The notes below the pieces were generated by a model. That model ran no database searches. It was not told the DNA's origin and saw only the letters and a list, made by a program, of their open reading frames with translations. A program made the position numbers and the translations under genes. Below are positions 1-6,743 of a stretch of DNA of 13,278 nucleotides, piece after piece. Positions within the stretch are counted from its first letter, which is position 1; each line of letters opens with the position of its first letter. This stretch comes from Christensenella sp. UBA7597 (GTDB lineage: Bacteria > Bacillota > Clostridia > Christensenellales > Borkfalkiaceae), in NCBI GenBank assembly GCA_002474405.1, contig DLQW01000089.1, forward strand, positions 1 to 13,278, read 5' to 3'.

Positions 1-342
1 CTGCCTCCCGTAGGAGTCTGGACCGTATCTCAGTTCCAATGTGGCCGATCACCCTCTCAGGTCGGCTACCCATCGTCGGCTTGGTGGGCCGTTACCTCAC
101 CAACTACCTAATGGGACGCGAACTCATCTATGTCCGATAATTCTTTTACCCCTGATGGATGCCCATCCGTGGTCTTATGCGGTATTAGCGTCGATTTCTC
201 AACGTTATCCCCCTGACATAGGCAGATTGTTCACGCGTTACTCACCCGTCCGCCACTCGGGTATTGCTACCCTCGTTCGACTTGCATGTGTTAAGCATGC
301 CGCCAGCGTTCATCCTGAGCCAGAATCAAACTCTTAAGTTTA
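1..342 (-). rRNA. rrs: 16S ribosomal RNA, 5' portion (partial)
   Basis: Read on the minus strand, this is the first ~340 nt of 16S rRNA. The universal 5' motif AGAGTTTGATTCTGGCTCAG lies at about 315-334 (complement), and the window begins inside the universal ACTCCTACGGGAGGCAG site near E. coli position 350. The mature 5' end is set by analogy about 8 nt upstream of AGAGTTTG and is accurate to a few bases. The rest of the gene lies to the left of the window. The sequence is typical of Firmicutes/Clostridia, but the fragment is too short for a confident genus. Any protein-like reading frames inside it are meaningless. Confidence 0.97.
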
Positions 343-617
343 ATTGTTTAAAGTTGTTGCTTGTCCTCGTTTCCTCGGGCAAGTTCCAACGGCTCTAACT
401 TTGTTTCGTTATCTTTTGCTGACTTGCTTCAAAGTACGCTTCGATTTCACTTGCCCCCGAAAGAACAAGTTATCAAAGTCTGTTTTCTTTGAAATTAACG
501 GAAATTTTTTCTTTGTTGTTTTGCTTGTCAAAAATTTCTCATTTCTTTCTTATTCTATTTTTAATCTGCTTGTTTCACAGGCGCTCTGCCTGCGGTTGAC
601 GTCCTCTCGTTCGTCAG
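343..617 (-). other. 16S rRNA leader (transcribed spacer)
   Basis: About 275 nt between the rRNA promoter and the 16S 5' end, with no plausible gene. On the minus strand it is A-rich, has a small CAGGC/GCCTG hairpin near the transcription start, and contains an ACTTTGAAG stretch near 430-440 that only loosely resembles a boxA antitermination element. A second TTGACA (complement of 527-532) has no convincing -10 at the right distance. I see no further structure that I can name. Confidence 0.6.
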
Positions 618-624
618 CTTGACT

Positions 625-654
625 ATAATACCACACTTATATACCCCTTGTCAA
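625..654 (-). promoter_or_regulatory. rRNA operon promoter
   Basis: On the minus strand a consensus -35 TTGACA (649-654) is separated by 18 nt from -10 TATTAT (625-630). It points into the 16S leader, with a predicted start near 617. Very A-rich DNA lies just upstream (about 655-720 on the complement), which fits an UP-element-like region of a strong rRNA promoter. Confidence 0.75.
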
Positions 655-779
655 CTGTTTTTTCGCACTTTTTCGAATTTTTTTTAATTTTTTTTGTTTT
701 TTTCTTTTTTCCACTTTTTTCTCCTTTTTTACGCCTTTCAGACGAATCCGCGTTCTTAGCTGTTCCGGACAAAACTTTC

Positions 780-809
780 TTGACATCCGCGTGCCGTCCG
801 TGATATAAT
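780..809 (+). promoter_or_regulatory. promoter of the small membrane-protein gene
   Basis: TTGACA (780-785), an 18-nt spacer, and an extended -10 TGATATAAT (801-809). The predicted start near 816 gives a ~87-nt 5' UTR before the ATG at 903. The 14-nt string TGATATAATGATTG recurs exactly at the rlmI-like promoter (3373-3386). Confidence 0.8.
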
Positions 810-826
810 GATTGTAATAACACGCG

Positions 827-867
827 GCGCGTACGTGCATACGCATACACGCACATGCGCGCGCGTA
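827..867. other. 41-bp perfectly alternating purine-pyrimidine tract
   Basis: Every base from 827 to 867 alternates purine and pyrimidine (mostly GC, AC and AT steps, ending in GCGCGCGCGTA) without being a simple repeat. Positions 821-826 alternate too, with one phase break. Such tracts are classic candidates for Z-DNA under negative supercoiling. As RNA, the same tract can fold: 827-833 pairs with 856-862 and GTGC (835-838) with GCAC (851-854). It lies in the predicted 5' UTR between the promoter and the SD of the downstream gene. Confidence 0.7.
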
Positions 868-902
868 GATAAGCAACCATATATCATCAAACGGAGATTT
901 TC

Positions 903-1145
903 ATGAAAACTTTACGAATTTTATTTACCGTACTTTCCGCGGCGTGTATTGCGGCGTTTCTTCCCGTCGGTTCGCTTGCGGGCTGGGGCTATGCGGCGAT
1001 TTGCGCGGCGGGCGCGTTTTGTTTCTTCGCTCTGATGCTGTTATGCAAACAGAGCCAGAACAACGCCGAACGCACGCCGACGGCGCTGCCGGAGGAAAAC
1101 CGAAACGAAAAAGAAGCGGAAACGAAGAAAAACGACGGTAAATAA
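903..1145 (+). CDS. small two-helix membrane protein, unknown function
   Basis: An 80-residue protein. The start at 903 is supported by GGAG at 893-896 and by a promoter upstream. Two hydrophobic stretches are visible: about residues 5-25 (after MKTLR) and about residues 29-48, joined by a short loop containing GW. They are followed by a strongly charged, Glu/Lys/Asn-rich hydrophilic tail (about residues 49-80). This looks like a hairpin in the cytoplasmic membrane with a cytosolic tail, or possibly a signal anchor plus one helix. I recognise no family. It is monocistronic, with its own promoter and terminator, and diverges from the rRNA operon. The codon style resembles the neighbouring core genes, so it is probably a resident gene rather than an import. 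Confidence 0.65.
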   Translation: MKTLRILFTVLSAACIAAFLPVGSLAGWGYAAICAAGAFCFFALMLLCKQSQNNAERTPTALPEENRNEKEAETKKNDGK

Positions 1146-1160
1146 AACCGCCGTTTTTTC
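1131..1160 (+). terminator. intrinsic terminator overlapping the stop codon
   Basis: AACGACGGT (1131-1139) pairs with ACCGCCGTT (1147-1155) with one A-C mismatch and is followed by a run of T (1154-1159). The TAA stop of the upstream gene sits in the 7-nt loop, so termination and the end of translation overlap. Confidence 0.75.
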
Positions 1161-1170
1161 TTTATCCGTA

Positions 1171-1209
1171 CAAAAGCAAAAAGCCGACCGCACACGGGTG
1201 CAGCCGGCT
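1171..1209 (-). terminator. intrinsic terminator of rplM-rpsI
   Basis: On the minus strand a 12-bp stem (1198-1209 with 1182-1193, two G-U wobbles) closes a 4-nt loop and is followed by TTTTTGCTTTTG. It lies 48 nt after the rpsI stop. Confidence 0.85.
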
Positions 1210-1257
1210 TTGTTGTATTCCGTAATTTTTCGTAAGCGCAAACGCCCGAAGAGAAAG

Positions 1258-1671
1258 TTATCTCTTGGAGAACTGCGGTGCGCGACGAGCCTTTTTGAGA
1301 CCGTACTTCTTTCTTTCCTTCGCGCGGGGATCGCGGGTTAAGAAACCTGCTTTCTTCAGCGCGGGACGGCTGTTTTCTTCCGCTTCGAGAAGCGCTCTCG
1401 CCACGCCGAGACGGATAGCGCCCGCCTGACCGGTGTAGCCGCCGCCGATAACGTTTACGATAACGTCGTACTTGCCTTCCGCTTCAAGAAGAACAAGAGG
1501 CTGCTTTACGATATACTGAAGCGTGCCCTGAGGGAAATAATCCTCGAACGTACGATCGTTGATGGTGATGGTGCCGGTGCCGGCAGGAATGAGACGCACA
1601 CGAGCGATCGCCTTTTTTCTTCTGCCCGTTCCCCAGAACTGAATCTTCTTTTTCACATTCGCTTTTGCCAT
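1258..1671 (-). CDS. rpsI: 30S ribosomal protein S9
   Basis: A 137-residue protein of the uS9 family, a component of the small-subunit head whose C-terminal tail reaches the P-site tRNA. Visible hallmarks are the early [16 protein letters not shown] block (about residues 12-27), the [19 protein letters not shown] core (about residues 76-94), the [20 protein letters not shown] block near the end, and the canonical C-terminus QFSKR ending in Arg. Length is close to the family norm (about 130). The start is supported by AAGGAGAG a few bases upstream. It follows rplM by only 12 nt, the standard L13-S9 operon, and a strong terminator follows. Confidence 0.98.
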   Translation of the reverse strand: MAKANVKKKIQFWGTGRRKKAIARVRLIPAGTGTITINDRTFEDYFPQGTLQYIVKQPLVLLEAEGKYDVIVNVIGGGYTGQAGAIRLGVARALLEAEENSRPALKKAGFLTRDPRAKERKKYGLKKARRAPQFSKR

Positions 1672-1683
1672 TATCGTCTCTCC

Positions 1684-2115
1684 TTAATCAACTTTGAGTA
1701 CTTCGGGTTTCTGAGCCTCGTGATTGTGAGCTTCGCCCTTGTATACTCTGAGTTTTTTAATCATGGCTCTTCCCAGACTGTTCTTGGGAAGCATACCGCG
1801 TACGGCTTCGTAAACGGCAAGATCGCTTTTTTCTTCCATCATCTTTTTATAAGGAATTTCTTTCAAGCCGCCGATATAACCGGTGTGGTATCTGTAAAAT
1901 TTGTCTTCCGCTTTCTTTCCCGTCAAGGTAGCCTTGTCGGTATTGATAACGATAACGAAATCGCCCGTATCCACGTGCGGGGTGTAAGTGGGCTTATGCT
2001 TGCCGCGCAGAATGAAAGCCACGCGGGACGCCAGACGACCGAGCGGAACCCCCGCGGCGTCAACGACATACCACTTTCTTTCAACCGTCTGGGCATTTGC
2101 CATATAGGTCTTCAT
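1684..2115 (-). CDS. rplM: 50S ribosomal protein L13
   Basis: A 143-residue uL13 protein, an early-assembling large-subunit component. It starts MKTYMANAQ with the family block [19 protein letters not shown] (about residues 12-30), then [32 protein letters not shown], and [21 protein letters not shown] near the C-terminus. An SD AAGGAG is placed about 9 nt upstream of the ATG. It is the first gene of the rplM-rpsI operon, driven by the promoter at 2236-2264 through a ~110-nt leader with a conserved-looking hairpin, which suggests autogenous control by L13. Confidence 0.98.
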   Translation of the reverse strand: MKTYMANAQTVERKWYVVDAAGVPLGRLASRVAFILRGKHKPTYTPHVDTGDFVIVINTDKATLTGKKAEDKFYRYHTGYIGGLKEIPYKKMMEEKSDLAVYEAVRGMLPKNSLGRAMIKKLRVYKGEAHNHEAQKPEVLKVD

Positions 2116-2167
2116 ATCGTATTACTCCTTATTCGTGTGTATTCTTTGTTTAAAGTTTCAAAGCTAC

Positions 2168-2211
2168 GTTTGCAGCCACTTTTCTTTAACGGGGAAAACC
2201 GTGCCGCAAAC
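2168..2211 (-). promoter_or_regulatory. structured leader of rplM (candidate L13 leader RNA)
   Basis: On the minus strand GTTTGC (2206-2211) pairs with GCAAAC (2168-2173), enclosing CAC/GTG pairing and an inner CGG/CCG hairpin. A further small hairpin (CTTTG/CAAAG) follows before the SD. L13 leader motifs that bind L13 and repress their own operon are established in Firmicutes; this element is in the right place and size. Assignment to that family is inference from position and fold, because I could not test a covariance model. Confidence 0.55.
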
Positions 2212-2235
2212 ATGCTGTTTTCAACTTGCCTACTA

Positions 2236-2264
2236 ATTATATTATGATTAACGGAATCCGTCAA
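2236..2264 (-). promoter_or_regulatory. promoter of rplM-rpsI
   Basis: Minus strand TTGACG (2259-2264), 17-nt spacer, perfect TATAAT (2236-2241). The predicted start near 2229 leaves a ~114-nt leader. Confidence 0.85.
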
Positions 2265-2402
2265 GCTGTTTTGCCTCGTGTTTTTCAACTTTTTTTATTT
2301 TTTTCAAAAGTTTTTCGCTTTTACGCCGATTTTAACGGATTTTTACCGTTTTTTTCCGCTTCCGGCGCAACCCCGTATCCGCAGGCAAAAAAACAGCGCC
2401 GC

Positions 2403-3020
2403 TTAAAAAAGCAAAATCTTCAGCCCGATCACGATAAGCACCGCGCCGCCGAAAATTTCCGCCTTGTCCGCCAGCTTGTTTCCGATCAGCCGCCCTATCT
2501 TTGCTGCGACGACGCTGAGCAGAAACGTGGTGCAGCCGATGATCGTTACCGACCAGCCGATCGCGGGGACAAGCCCCTCGCTCATCGCCGCCATTTTCAG
2601 CGAAATTCCCACGGCGAGCGCGTCCACGGACGTGGCGAACGCCTGCACGACCATTTCGCCGAACGAAAGACTTTTATCCTCCGCTTCCGCGGTTTCCCCC
2701 GCTTCGCGCGCTTTCCGCGCGGCTCTGCGTTCCTTTACGCTGTCGACAATCATTTTGCCGCCGATAAACGCGAGAAGCACGAACGCCACGCTTTTCGACG
2801 CCTTTTCAAACGTACTCCTGAACGTTTCGGAAGAAGAAACGAGATCGGTGAGATAATACCCGACGAGCGGCATCAACGCCTGAAACACGCCGAAGAGCAG
2901 CGCGGGCACAAGCGCCTTTTTCCCACCCATCTTCGAATCCGTCATGCCGTTCGTCATGCTTACGGCGACGGCGTCCATCGAAAGCGCCACGCCAAGCAGT
3001 AAAATATCGAAAATATTCAT
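2403..3020 (-). CDS. mntP: manganese efflux pump MntP
   Basis: A 205-residue integral membrane protein of the MntP/DUF204 family, which exports Mn2+ to prevent toxicity. The two-repeat fold is visible. Repeat 1 (about residues 1-95) carries the metal-site motif ALSMDAVAVS with Asp16. Repeat 2 (about residues 117-205) carries FATSVDALAVGIS with Asp133. A charged, Arg/Glu-rich cytoplasmic linker (about residues 95-117) separates them. Six hydrophobic helices are expected. Length is slightly above the usual ~190 because of the linker. GAGGA lies about 10 nt before the ATG. It is monocistronic with its own promoter and a structured leader. Only a weak hairpin (AGC/GCT) followed by seven T is seen just after the stop codon. 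Confidence 0.95.
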   Translation of the reverse strand: MNIFDILLLGVALSMDAVAVSMTNGMTDSKMGGKKALVPALLFGVFQALMPLVGYYLTDLVSSSETFRSTFEKASKSVAFVLLAFIGGKMIVDSVKERRAARKAREAGETAEAEDKSLSFGEMVVQAFATSVDALAVGISLKMAAMSEGLVPAIGWSVTIIGCTTFLLSVVAAKIGRLIGNKLADKAEIFGGAVLIVIGLKILLF

Positions 3021-3033
3021 TCTTTTTTTCCTC

Positions 3034-3098
3034 GCCCGTTACTTCCACGGGCAAAAATACAAAAAATTCCGACGTACCCCGCCGCTTCGCCGCGGGCA
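3034..3098 (-). promoter_or_regulatory. structured mntP leader: two hairpins before the SD
   Basis: On the minus strand a GC-rich stem-loop (3075-3098) is followed by a U-rich stretch (ATTTTTTGTATTTTT). A perfect 6-bp hairpin GCCCGT/ACGGGC (3047-3052 with 3034-3039) then ends two bases before the GAGGA SD. The first could act as an attenuator and the second could affect ribosome access. mntP genes often sit behind a yybP-ykoY Mn2+ riboswitch, but its GGGGAGUA signature is absent, so I only call a structured leader. Confidence 0.45.
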
Positions 3099-3127
3099 CC
3101 CCGCAAAGGAAAGCAAGCAAGGGCTTT

Positions 3128-3156
3128 ATCGTAACACAAATCGGTTATTTTGTCAA
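3128..3156 (-). promoter_or_regulatory. promoter of mntP
   Basis: Minus strand TTGACA (3151-3156), 17-nt spacer, TACGAT (3128-3133). The predicted start near 3121 leaves a ~100-nt leader. Confidence 0.75.
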
Positions 3157-3352
3157 CCTCTTTTATCGGCTTTCCGGAAAAATGCCCGTTTTGCGCCGTT
3201 TTCTTTCAATTTTCGCTTTACATCCGCTTTTTTCTCGCGTGCGCGCGTATACAATTATAGTTTGCGGACAATCAACTTTAAAAAAACGTTCCGCCGGAAA
3301 ACAAATCGCGGCGCCGAACTCTGCGCGATTTTATCTTGCGGGCAAAAAACGC

Positions 3353-3381
3353 TTTACTTGAAAGCGCCCGCATGATATAAT
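3353..3381 (+). promoter_or_regulatory. promoter of the RlmI-like gene
   Basis: TTTACT (3353-3358), 17-nt spacer, extended -10 TGATATAAT (3373-3381). The predicted start near 3388 leaves ~27 nt before the ATG at 3415. The rest of 3157-3352 has no gene; it includes an 18-nt alternating purine-pyrimidine run at 3236-3253. Confidence 0.7.
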
Positions 3382-3414
3382 GATTGCAATCGAAACAATA
3401 TGGAGAAAAATAAA

Positions 3415-4581
3415 ATGCCGTATACGGTAATCTTAAAGAAAACGGAAGAAAAACGCATCGTTGCGGGGCACGCCTGGGTGTACGCCAACGAAGTGCAGCG
3501 CATCGAAGGAAAAGACAAAAACGGCTCGCTCGCCACGGTGCTTTCTGCCGACGGGAAATTTATAGGCAAAGGTTATATCAACCACGCTTCGAAAATTCTC
3601 GTACGAATTTTTATCCGCGGAAACGAGGAGGACGGCGAAGAACTGTACCGCCGCCGCATTTCCGCCGCCTGGGAAAGCCGCAAAAAACTCGGATACGAAA
3701 ACTGCTGCCGCGTAGTGTTTGCCGAAGCGGACGATCTGCCCGCGCTTATTGTGGATAAATACGCCGACATTCTTGTGATTCAGTGCCTTTCGCTGGGGAT
3801 TTATCAGCGCAAAGCGCTCATCGTGAAAGTGCTTGCCGAACTCTTTGCGCCGAAAGGCATTTACGAACGTTCCGACGTTGCCGTGCGCGAAAAGGAAGGG
3901 CTGCCGCAGGAAAAAGGCGTATTGTACGGCGAAGTTCCGGACGAGGTAATCATCGAAGAAAACGGCTTGAAAATGAGCGTGGACGTGAAAAACGGGCAGA
4001 AAACGGGGTATTTCCTCGACCAGAAAGAAAACCGTTTCGCCTGCCGCCGCTACGCCGCGGGCGGGCGCGTGCTGGATTGCTTCTGCAACGGCGGCGGTTT
4101 TTCGATGAACGCGGCAACCGCGGCAAGCGAAGTGATTTCGGCGGATATTTCCGCCCTCGCGTTGCAGACGGTGAAGCGGAACGCGGAACTGAACGGCTTC
4201 GAAAACGTAAAAACGGTGCAGGCGGACGTGTTCGAATTGCTGCGGGAATATAAAAAGTCGGGCGAGAAATTCGACCTCGTGATTCTCGATCCCCCCGCGT
4301 TCTGCAAAAGCGCGGCGGAAATCAAAGACGCGTATCGCGGCTATAAAGACGTGAATCTTACGGCGATGAAGCTGGTGAAAAGCGGCGGCTATCTGATTTC
4401 CTGCTCGTGTTCGCACTACATGTCGCAACCGCTCTTTGAAAAAATGCTGGCGGAAGCGGCGAAAGAAAGCGGCAGAAAAGCGCGCTGCCTCGAAATCCGC
4501 ACGCAGGCGCCCGACCACCCCGCGCTTCTAAACGCGGAAGAAACTTCGTATCTGAAATTCTTCGCGCTGCAGATTTCGTAA
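3415..4581 (+). CDS. rlmI: class I SAM-dependent rRNA methyltransferase, RlmI family
   Basis: A 388-residue protein resembling RlmI (YccW), which methylates a 23S rRNA cytosine at C5. An N-terminal PUA-like RNA-binding part (about residues 1-75, with VAGHAWVYANEV) is followed by a linker domain and a Rossmann methyltransferase domain: SAM-binding motif I VLDCFCNGGGFSMNAA from Val219, motif IV DPPAF from Asp292, and SCSCSHY with Cys330 and Cys332, one of which should be the catalytic nucleophile. I chose ATG 3415 because GGAG (3402-3405) sits 9 nt upstream. An in-frame ATG at 3400 has no SD, lies only ~12 nt after the predicted transcript start, and itself overlaps the SD. The exact target base in this organism is inferred from the family. 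Confidence 0.9.
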   Translation: MPYTVILKKTEEKRIVAGHAWVYANEVQRIEGKDKNGSLATVLSADGKFIGKGYINHASKILVRIFIRGNEEDGEELYRRRISAAWESRKKLGYENCCRVVFAEADDLPALIVDKYADILVIQCLSLGIYQRKALIVKVLAELFAPKGIYERSDVAVREKEGLPQEKGVLYGEVPDEVIIEENGLKMSVDVKNGQKTGYFLDQKENRFACRRYAAGGRVLDCFCNGGGFSMNAATAASEVISADISALALQTVKRNAELNGFENVKTVQADVFELLREYKKSGEKFDLVILDPPAFCKSAAEIKDAYRGYKDVNLTAMKLVKSGGYLISCSCSHYMSQPLFEKMLAEAAKESGRKARCLEIRTQAPDHPALLNAEETSYLKFFALQIS

Positions 4582-4678
4582 CGCGCCGCCGTCGCGCCCC
4601 GCAACGTCAATCGCTGTCAGCGGCGGACGTAAAAAGCGGAAAATTCGCGTTTATTTTCGATTATTCGCTATAAATCGC

Positions 4679-4707
4679 TTTACGAAAAGATACAAAACTG
4701 CTATAAT
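4679..4707 (+). promoter_or_regulatory. promoter of the polysaccharide co-polymerase/kinase operon
   Basis: TTTACG (4679-4684), 17-nt spacer, perfect TATAAT (4702-4707), 45 nt before the ATG at 4753. Confidence 0.75.
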
Positions 4708-4752
4708 ATTAAACAACGGTTAAAAATTAAATTACGCCGTTTCGGAGGAACA

Positions 4753-5751
4753 ATGGACGAATATCAGGAACAACGGCAGAACGAAATCGGCATCGCCGAC
4801 GTTTTCCGTATTCTGCTGAAACGAATCAAACTTCTGATCGCCGTGCTGCTGGCGGGCGCGGTAATCGGCGGGTTGTTCGGCTATTTTACGTATAAAGACG
4901 ACAAGTACTACGGCGCGGAAGTGAAGTACGAAATTTCCATCATCGCTACACGCAACGTTTTCGCGGCGGACGGCACCGTAAAAAAAGAGGACGGCAAAGC
5001 GCCGAACTACGTATATAAAGATCAGCACATTTCCATGCTGATCGATCACCTCAATTCCGATACGTTCGCCAACGAAGTGCTGAAAAACATGGATGACTCG
5101 GCAGGCGCCGTGAAAGCGGTTACGAACGCGGACGGAGACATCGATATTTCTTCGATGCTTGCTTCGGGCGATAAATCGCAGGCGGAATACGCGAAAAACT
5201 ATCTGCAGTGGCTTGCCAAAGTGAAAAACTGCATCTCTTTCTATTTCGATTACGATACCAACCCCAATTCCTTTTATATGAAAGTTTCCGTAAGAGGCGA
5301 CGCTTCCTTTGCGGCGCAGATCCTCGCCACGGCGGAAAAAATCGTGCCGCTCGAAGTATCGGGCGTGGAAGCGGACGAGGCGAACGGCATCGAAGCGAAA
5401 CGCGGCTGGATTATCGTTCCCGACTCCACCGATTCGAGAAACGCAAGCGGCGTGGGTACGGTAACTTCGTACACGGCGCAGTGCAACCCGATGACGGTAA
5501 GCTATTCGCATCTGCTGAACCCCGGCAACGCCCGGAAAAAGGCGATTCTTTTCGGAACGATTTTCGGTTTGGGCGCGCTGATTATCGCCTGCGTGGCGGT
5601 GGTTGTGGCGGATAACGCGGACGAGCGCCTGCGCGATTACGATAAATTTTCTAAAGCGATCGGCATGCCCGTGCTGGGCGTGGTGCCGTCCATAGAATAT
5701 CTTTCCGCACAGGACAACAAGCAGAAGAAAAAGGAGGAGAAAAACAAATGA
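4753..5751 (+). CDS. Wzz/CpsC-type polysaccharide chain-length regulator (BY-kinase modulator)
   Basis: A 332-residue membrane protein of the Wzz/CapA/CpsC type, which sets exopolysaccharide chain length and, in Gram-positives, activates a separate tyrosine kinase. A short cytoplasmic N-terminus (IADVFRILLKRIK, about residues 14-26) precedes TM1 (about 27-46). A large extracytoplasmic domain (about 48-260) follows, with an NPG just before TM2 (about 264-286). A cytosolic tail includes DERLRDYDKFSKAIGMPVLGVVPSI and ends Lys-rich. It is longer than typical CpsC (~230), mostly through the external domain. SD GGAGG lies just upstream. The stop overlaps the next start by 4 nt (ATGA), so the pair is translationally coupled. 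Confidence 0.88.
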   Translation: MDEYQEQRQNEIGIADVFRILLKRIKLLIAVLLAGAVIGGLFGYFTYKDDKYYGAEVKYEISIIATRNVFAADGTVKKEDGKAPNYVYKDQHISMLIDHLNSDTFANEVLKNMDDSAGAVKAVTNADGDIDISSMLASGDKSQAEYAKNYLQWLAKVKNCISFYFDYDTNPNSFYMKVSVRGDASFAAQILATAEKIVPLEVSGVEADEANGIEAKRGWIIVPDSTDSRNASGVGTVTSYTAQCNPMTVSYSHLLNPGNARKKAILFGTIFGLGALIIACVAVVVADNADERLRDYDKFSKAIGMPVLGVVPSIEYLSAQDNKQKKKEEKNK

Positions 5752-6575
5752 GCGTCTTCGACTTTTTAAGCAGAAAAAATGCCAACACGGCAAGAAAGAA
5801 AGCCGAAAAAGCGGCTTTGCAGGGCGGCAAAAAAACATATCTTTTAAACGAGGATACCCCCTTTGCGGTAACGGAAGCGTTCAGAAGTTTAAAAATGACG
5901 CTTTCCGTCTCCCTCGCCAAGGCGCAGGACGGCAGCGGCGTAAGCTTTTTGTGTACCTCTTCTTATCCCTCCGAGGGCAAAACCACGGTGGCGGCGAACA
6001 CCGCGCTGATGATGGCGCAGTCGGACGTGAAAGTGGTGCTGGTGGATACCGATCTCCGCGCGGGCAGAATTTCGAAATTTTTCAACGTGCCCCACGCCCC
6101 CGGACTTTCCGATTATCTTTCCGGGCAGGCTTCTTTGGACGAAGTGCTGCATCAGACGGAAGCGAATCCTAATTTATACGTCATCTGCCGCGGCACGCAG
6201 ACGGTGCGCCCGTACGAACTGCTTGCGGACGAAGTGATGAAAGAACTGGACCTTGCGCTGAAAAAACGCTTTGCCTACACCATTTACGATTCGCCCCCGT
6301 TCCGCCTTGTTTCCGACGCGCTTGCGGTGGCGCCGCTCGCCAACGGAACGTTTCTGGTAACGCGGCACAGATATTCGTACGAAAGCGATATCCGCGCGGC
6401 TGTGGACGCTTTGAAATTCGTGAAAGCGAATATTCTCGGCATCGTCGTAAACGATTACAAACCGGAAAAATACGCGAAGAAAGATTCGCGCTACTCGCAG
6501 TATTATTACAACGCGTATTATTCGGATCCCGTTCCGGGCGGCGACAGCACCGATAAAAACAATAAGGCGCAATAA
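5748..6575 (+). CDS. CpsD/CapB-type bacterial tyrosine kinase
   Basis: A 275-residue cytosolic BY-kinase that autophosphorylates a C-terminal Tyr cluster and controls polysaccharide synthesis. Visible features are the EAFRSLK oligomerisation motif (43-49), Walker A SSYPSEGKTT (71-80), Walker A' VVLVDTDLR (96-104), Walker B YTIYDSPP (177-184) and a tail with Tyr249, 252, 253, 254, 257 and 258. The usual PGEGK is PSEGK here, and the proline normally found after DTDLR is missing; both are variations outside the core Lys and Asp. SD AGGAGG lies in the end of the upstream gene, which supplies the membrane activator. No CpsB-like phosphatase or glycosyltransferase is adjacent. Fatty-acid or ParA-like ATPases share the fold, but the Tyr tail and partner settle the call. 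Confidence 0.92.
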   Translation: MSVFDFLSRKNANTARKKAEKAALQGGKKTYLLNEDTPFAVTEAFRSLKMTLSVSLAKAQDGSGVSFLCTSSYPSEGKTTVAANTALMMAQSDVKVVLVDTDLRAGRISKFFNVPHAPGLSDYLSGQASLDEVLHQTEANPNLYVICRGTQTVRPYELLADEVMKELDLALKKRFAYTIYDSPPFRLVSDALAVAPLANGTFLVTRHRYSYESDIRAAVDALKFVKANILGIVVNDYKPEKYAKKDSRYSQYYYNAYYSDPVPGGDSTDKNNKAQ

Positions 6576-6646
6576 CCTCGCCGCCTGCGGAAACCGGCAA
6601 AGAACGTTTTGCAGGGCTTCGCGGAAGTTATCTTTATTTTATACGC

Positions 6647-6676
6647 AAAAGGCGCGGAGTTACTCCGTGCCTTTTT
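6647..6676 (+). terminator. intrinsic terminator of the kinase operon
   Basis: AAAAGGCGCGGAG (6647-6659), 3-nt loop, CTCCGTGCCTTTTT (6663-6676): a 13-bp stem with one G-T wobble and a T run. The A-rich 5' arm makes it potentially bidirectional. Confidence 0.85.
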
Positions 6677-6701
6677 ATACGATTTTTCGTTGAAATGCAA
6701 A

Positions 6702-6723
6702 CGCCGCGGAAACTTCCGCGGCG
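6702..6723. terminator. bidirectional hairpin between convergent genes
   Basis: A perfect 9-bp stem CGCCGCGGA / TCCGCGGCG with loop AACT. A T-rich stretch follows on the plus strand (CGTATTTTTATATTTTG), and TTTGCATTTC follows on the minus strand. It lies 21 nt after the degV stop, so it most likely terminates degV and backs up the kinase-operon terminator. Confidence 0.65.
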
Positions 6724-6743
6724 CGTATTTTTATATTTTGTTT

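Noticed and set aside
623..880. Minus-strand Lys-rich open frame upstream of the rRNA promoter
   Set aside because: Low-complexity translation of the A/T-rich region and the alternating tract; no SD.
2226..3002. Plus-strand open frame across mntP
   Set aside because: Arg/His-rich antisense of mntP and begins inside the rplM promoter region.
3021..3121. yybP-ykoY or TPP riboswitch
   Set aside because: A GGGGTGCC string resembles one TPP segment, but CUGAGA and the rest are absent; the yybP-ykoY core is also absent.
3433..4518. Long minus-strand open frame opposite the methyltransferase
   Set aside because: Shadow of the rlmI-like gene with no family features and Phe/Arg/His-biased composition.
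4732..5838. Long minus-strand open frame opposite the Wzz gene
   Set aside because: Shadow frame with no SD; the plus-strand gene has recognisable domains and a promoter.
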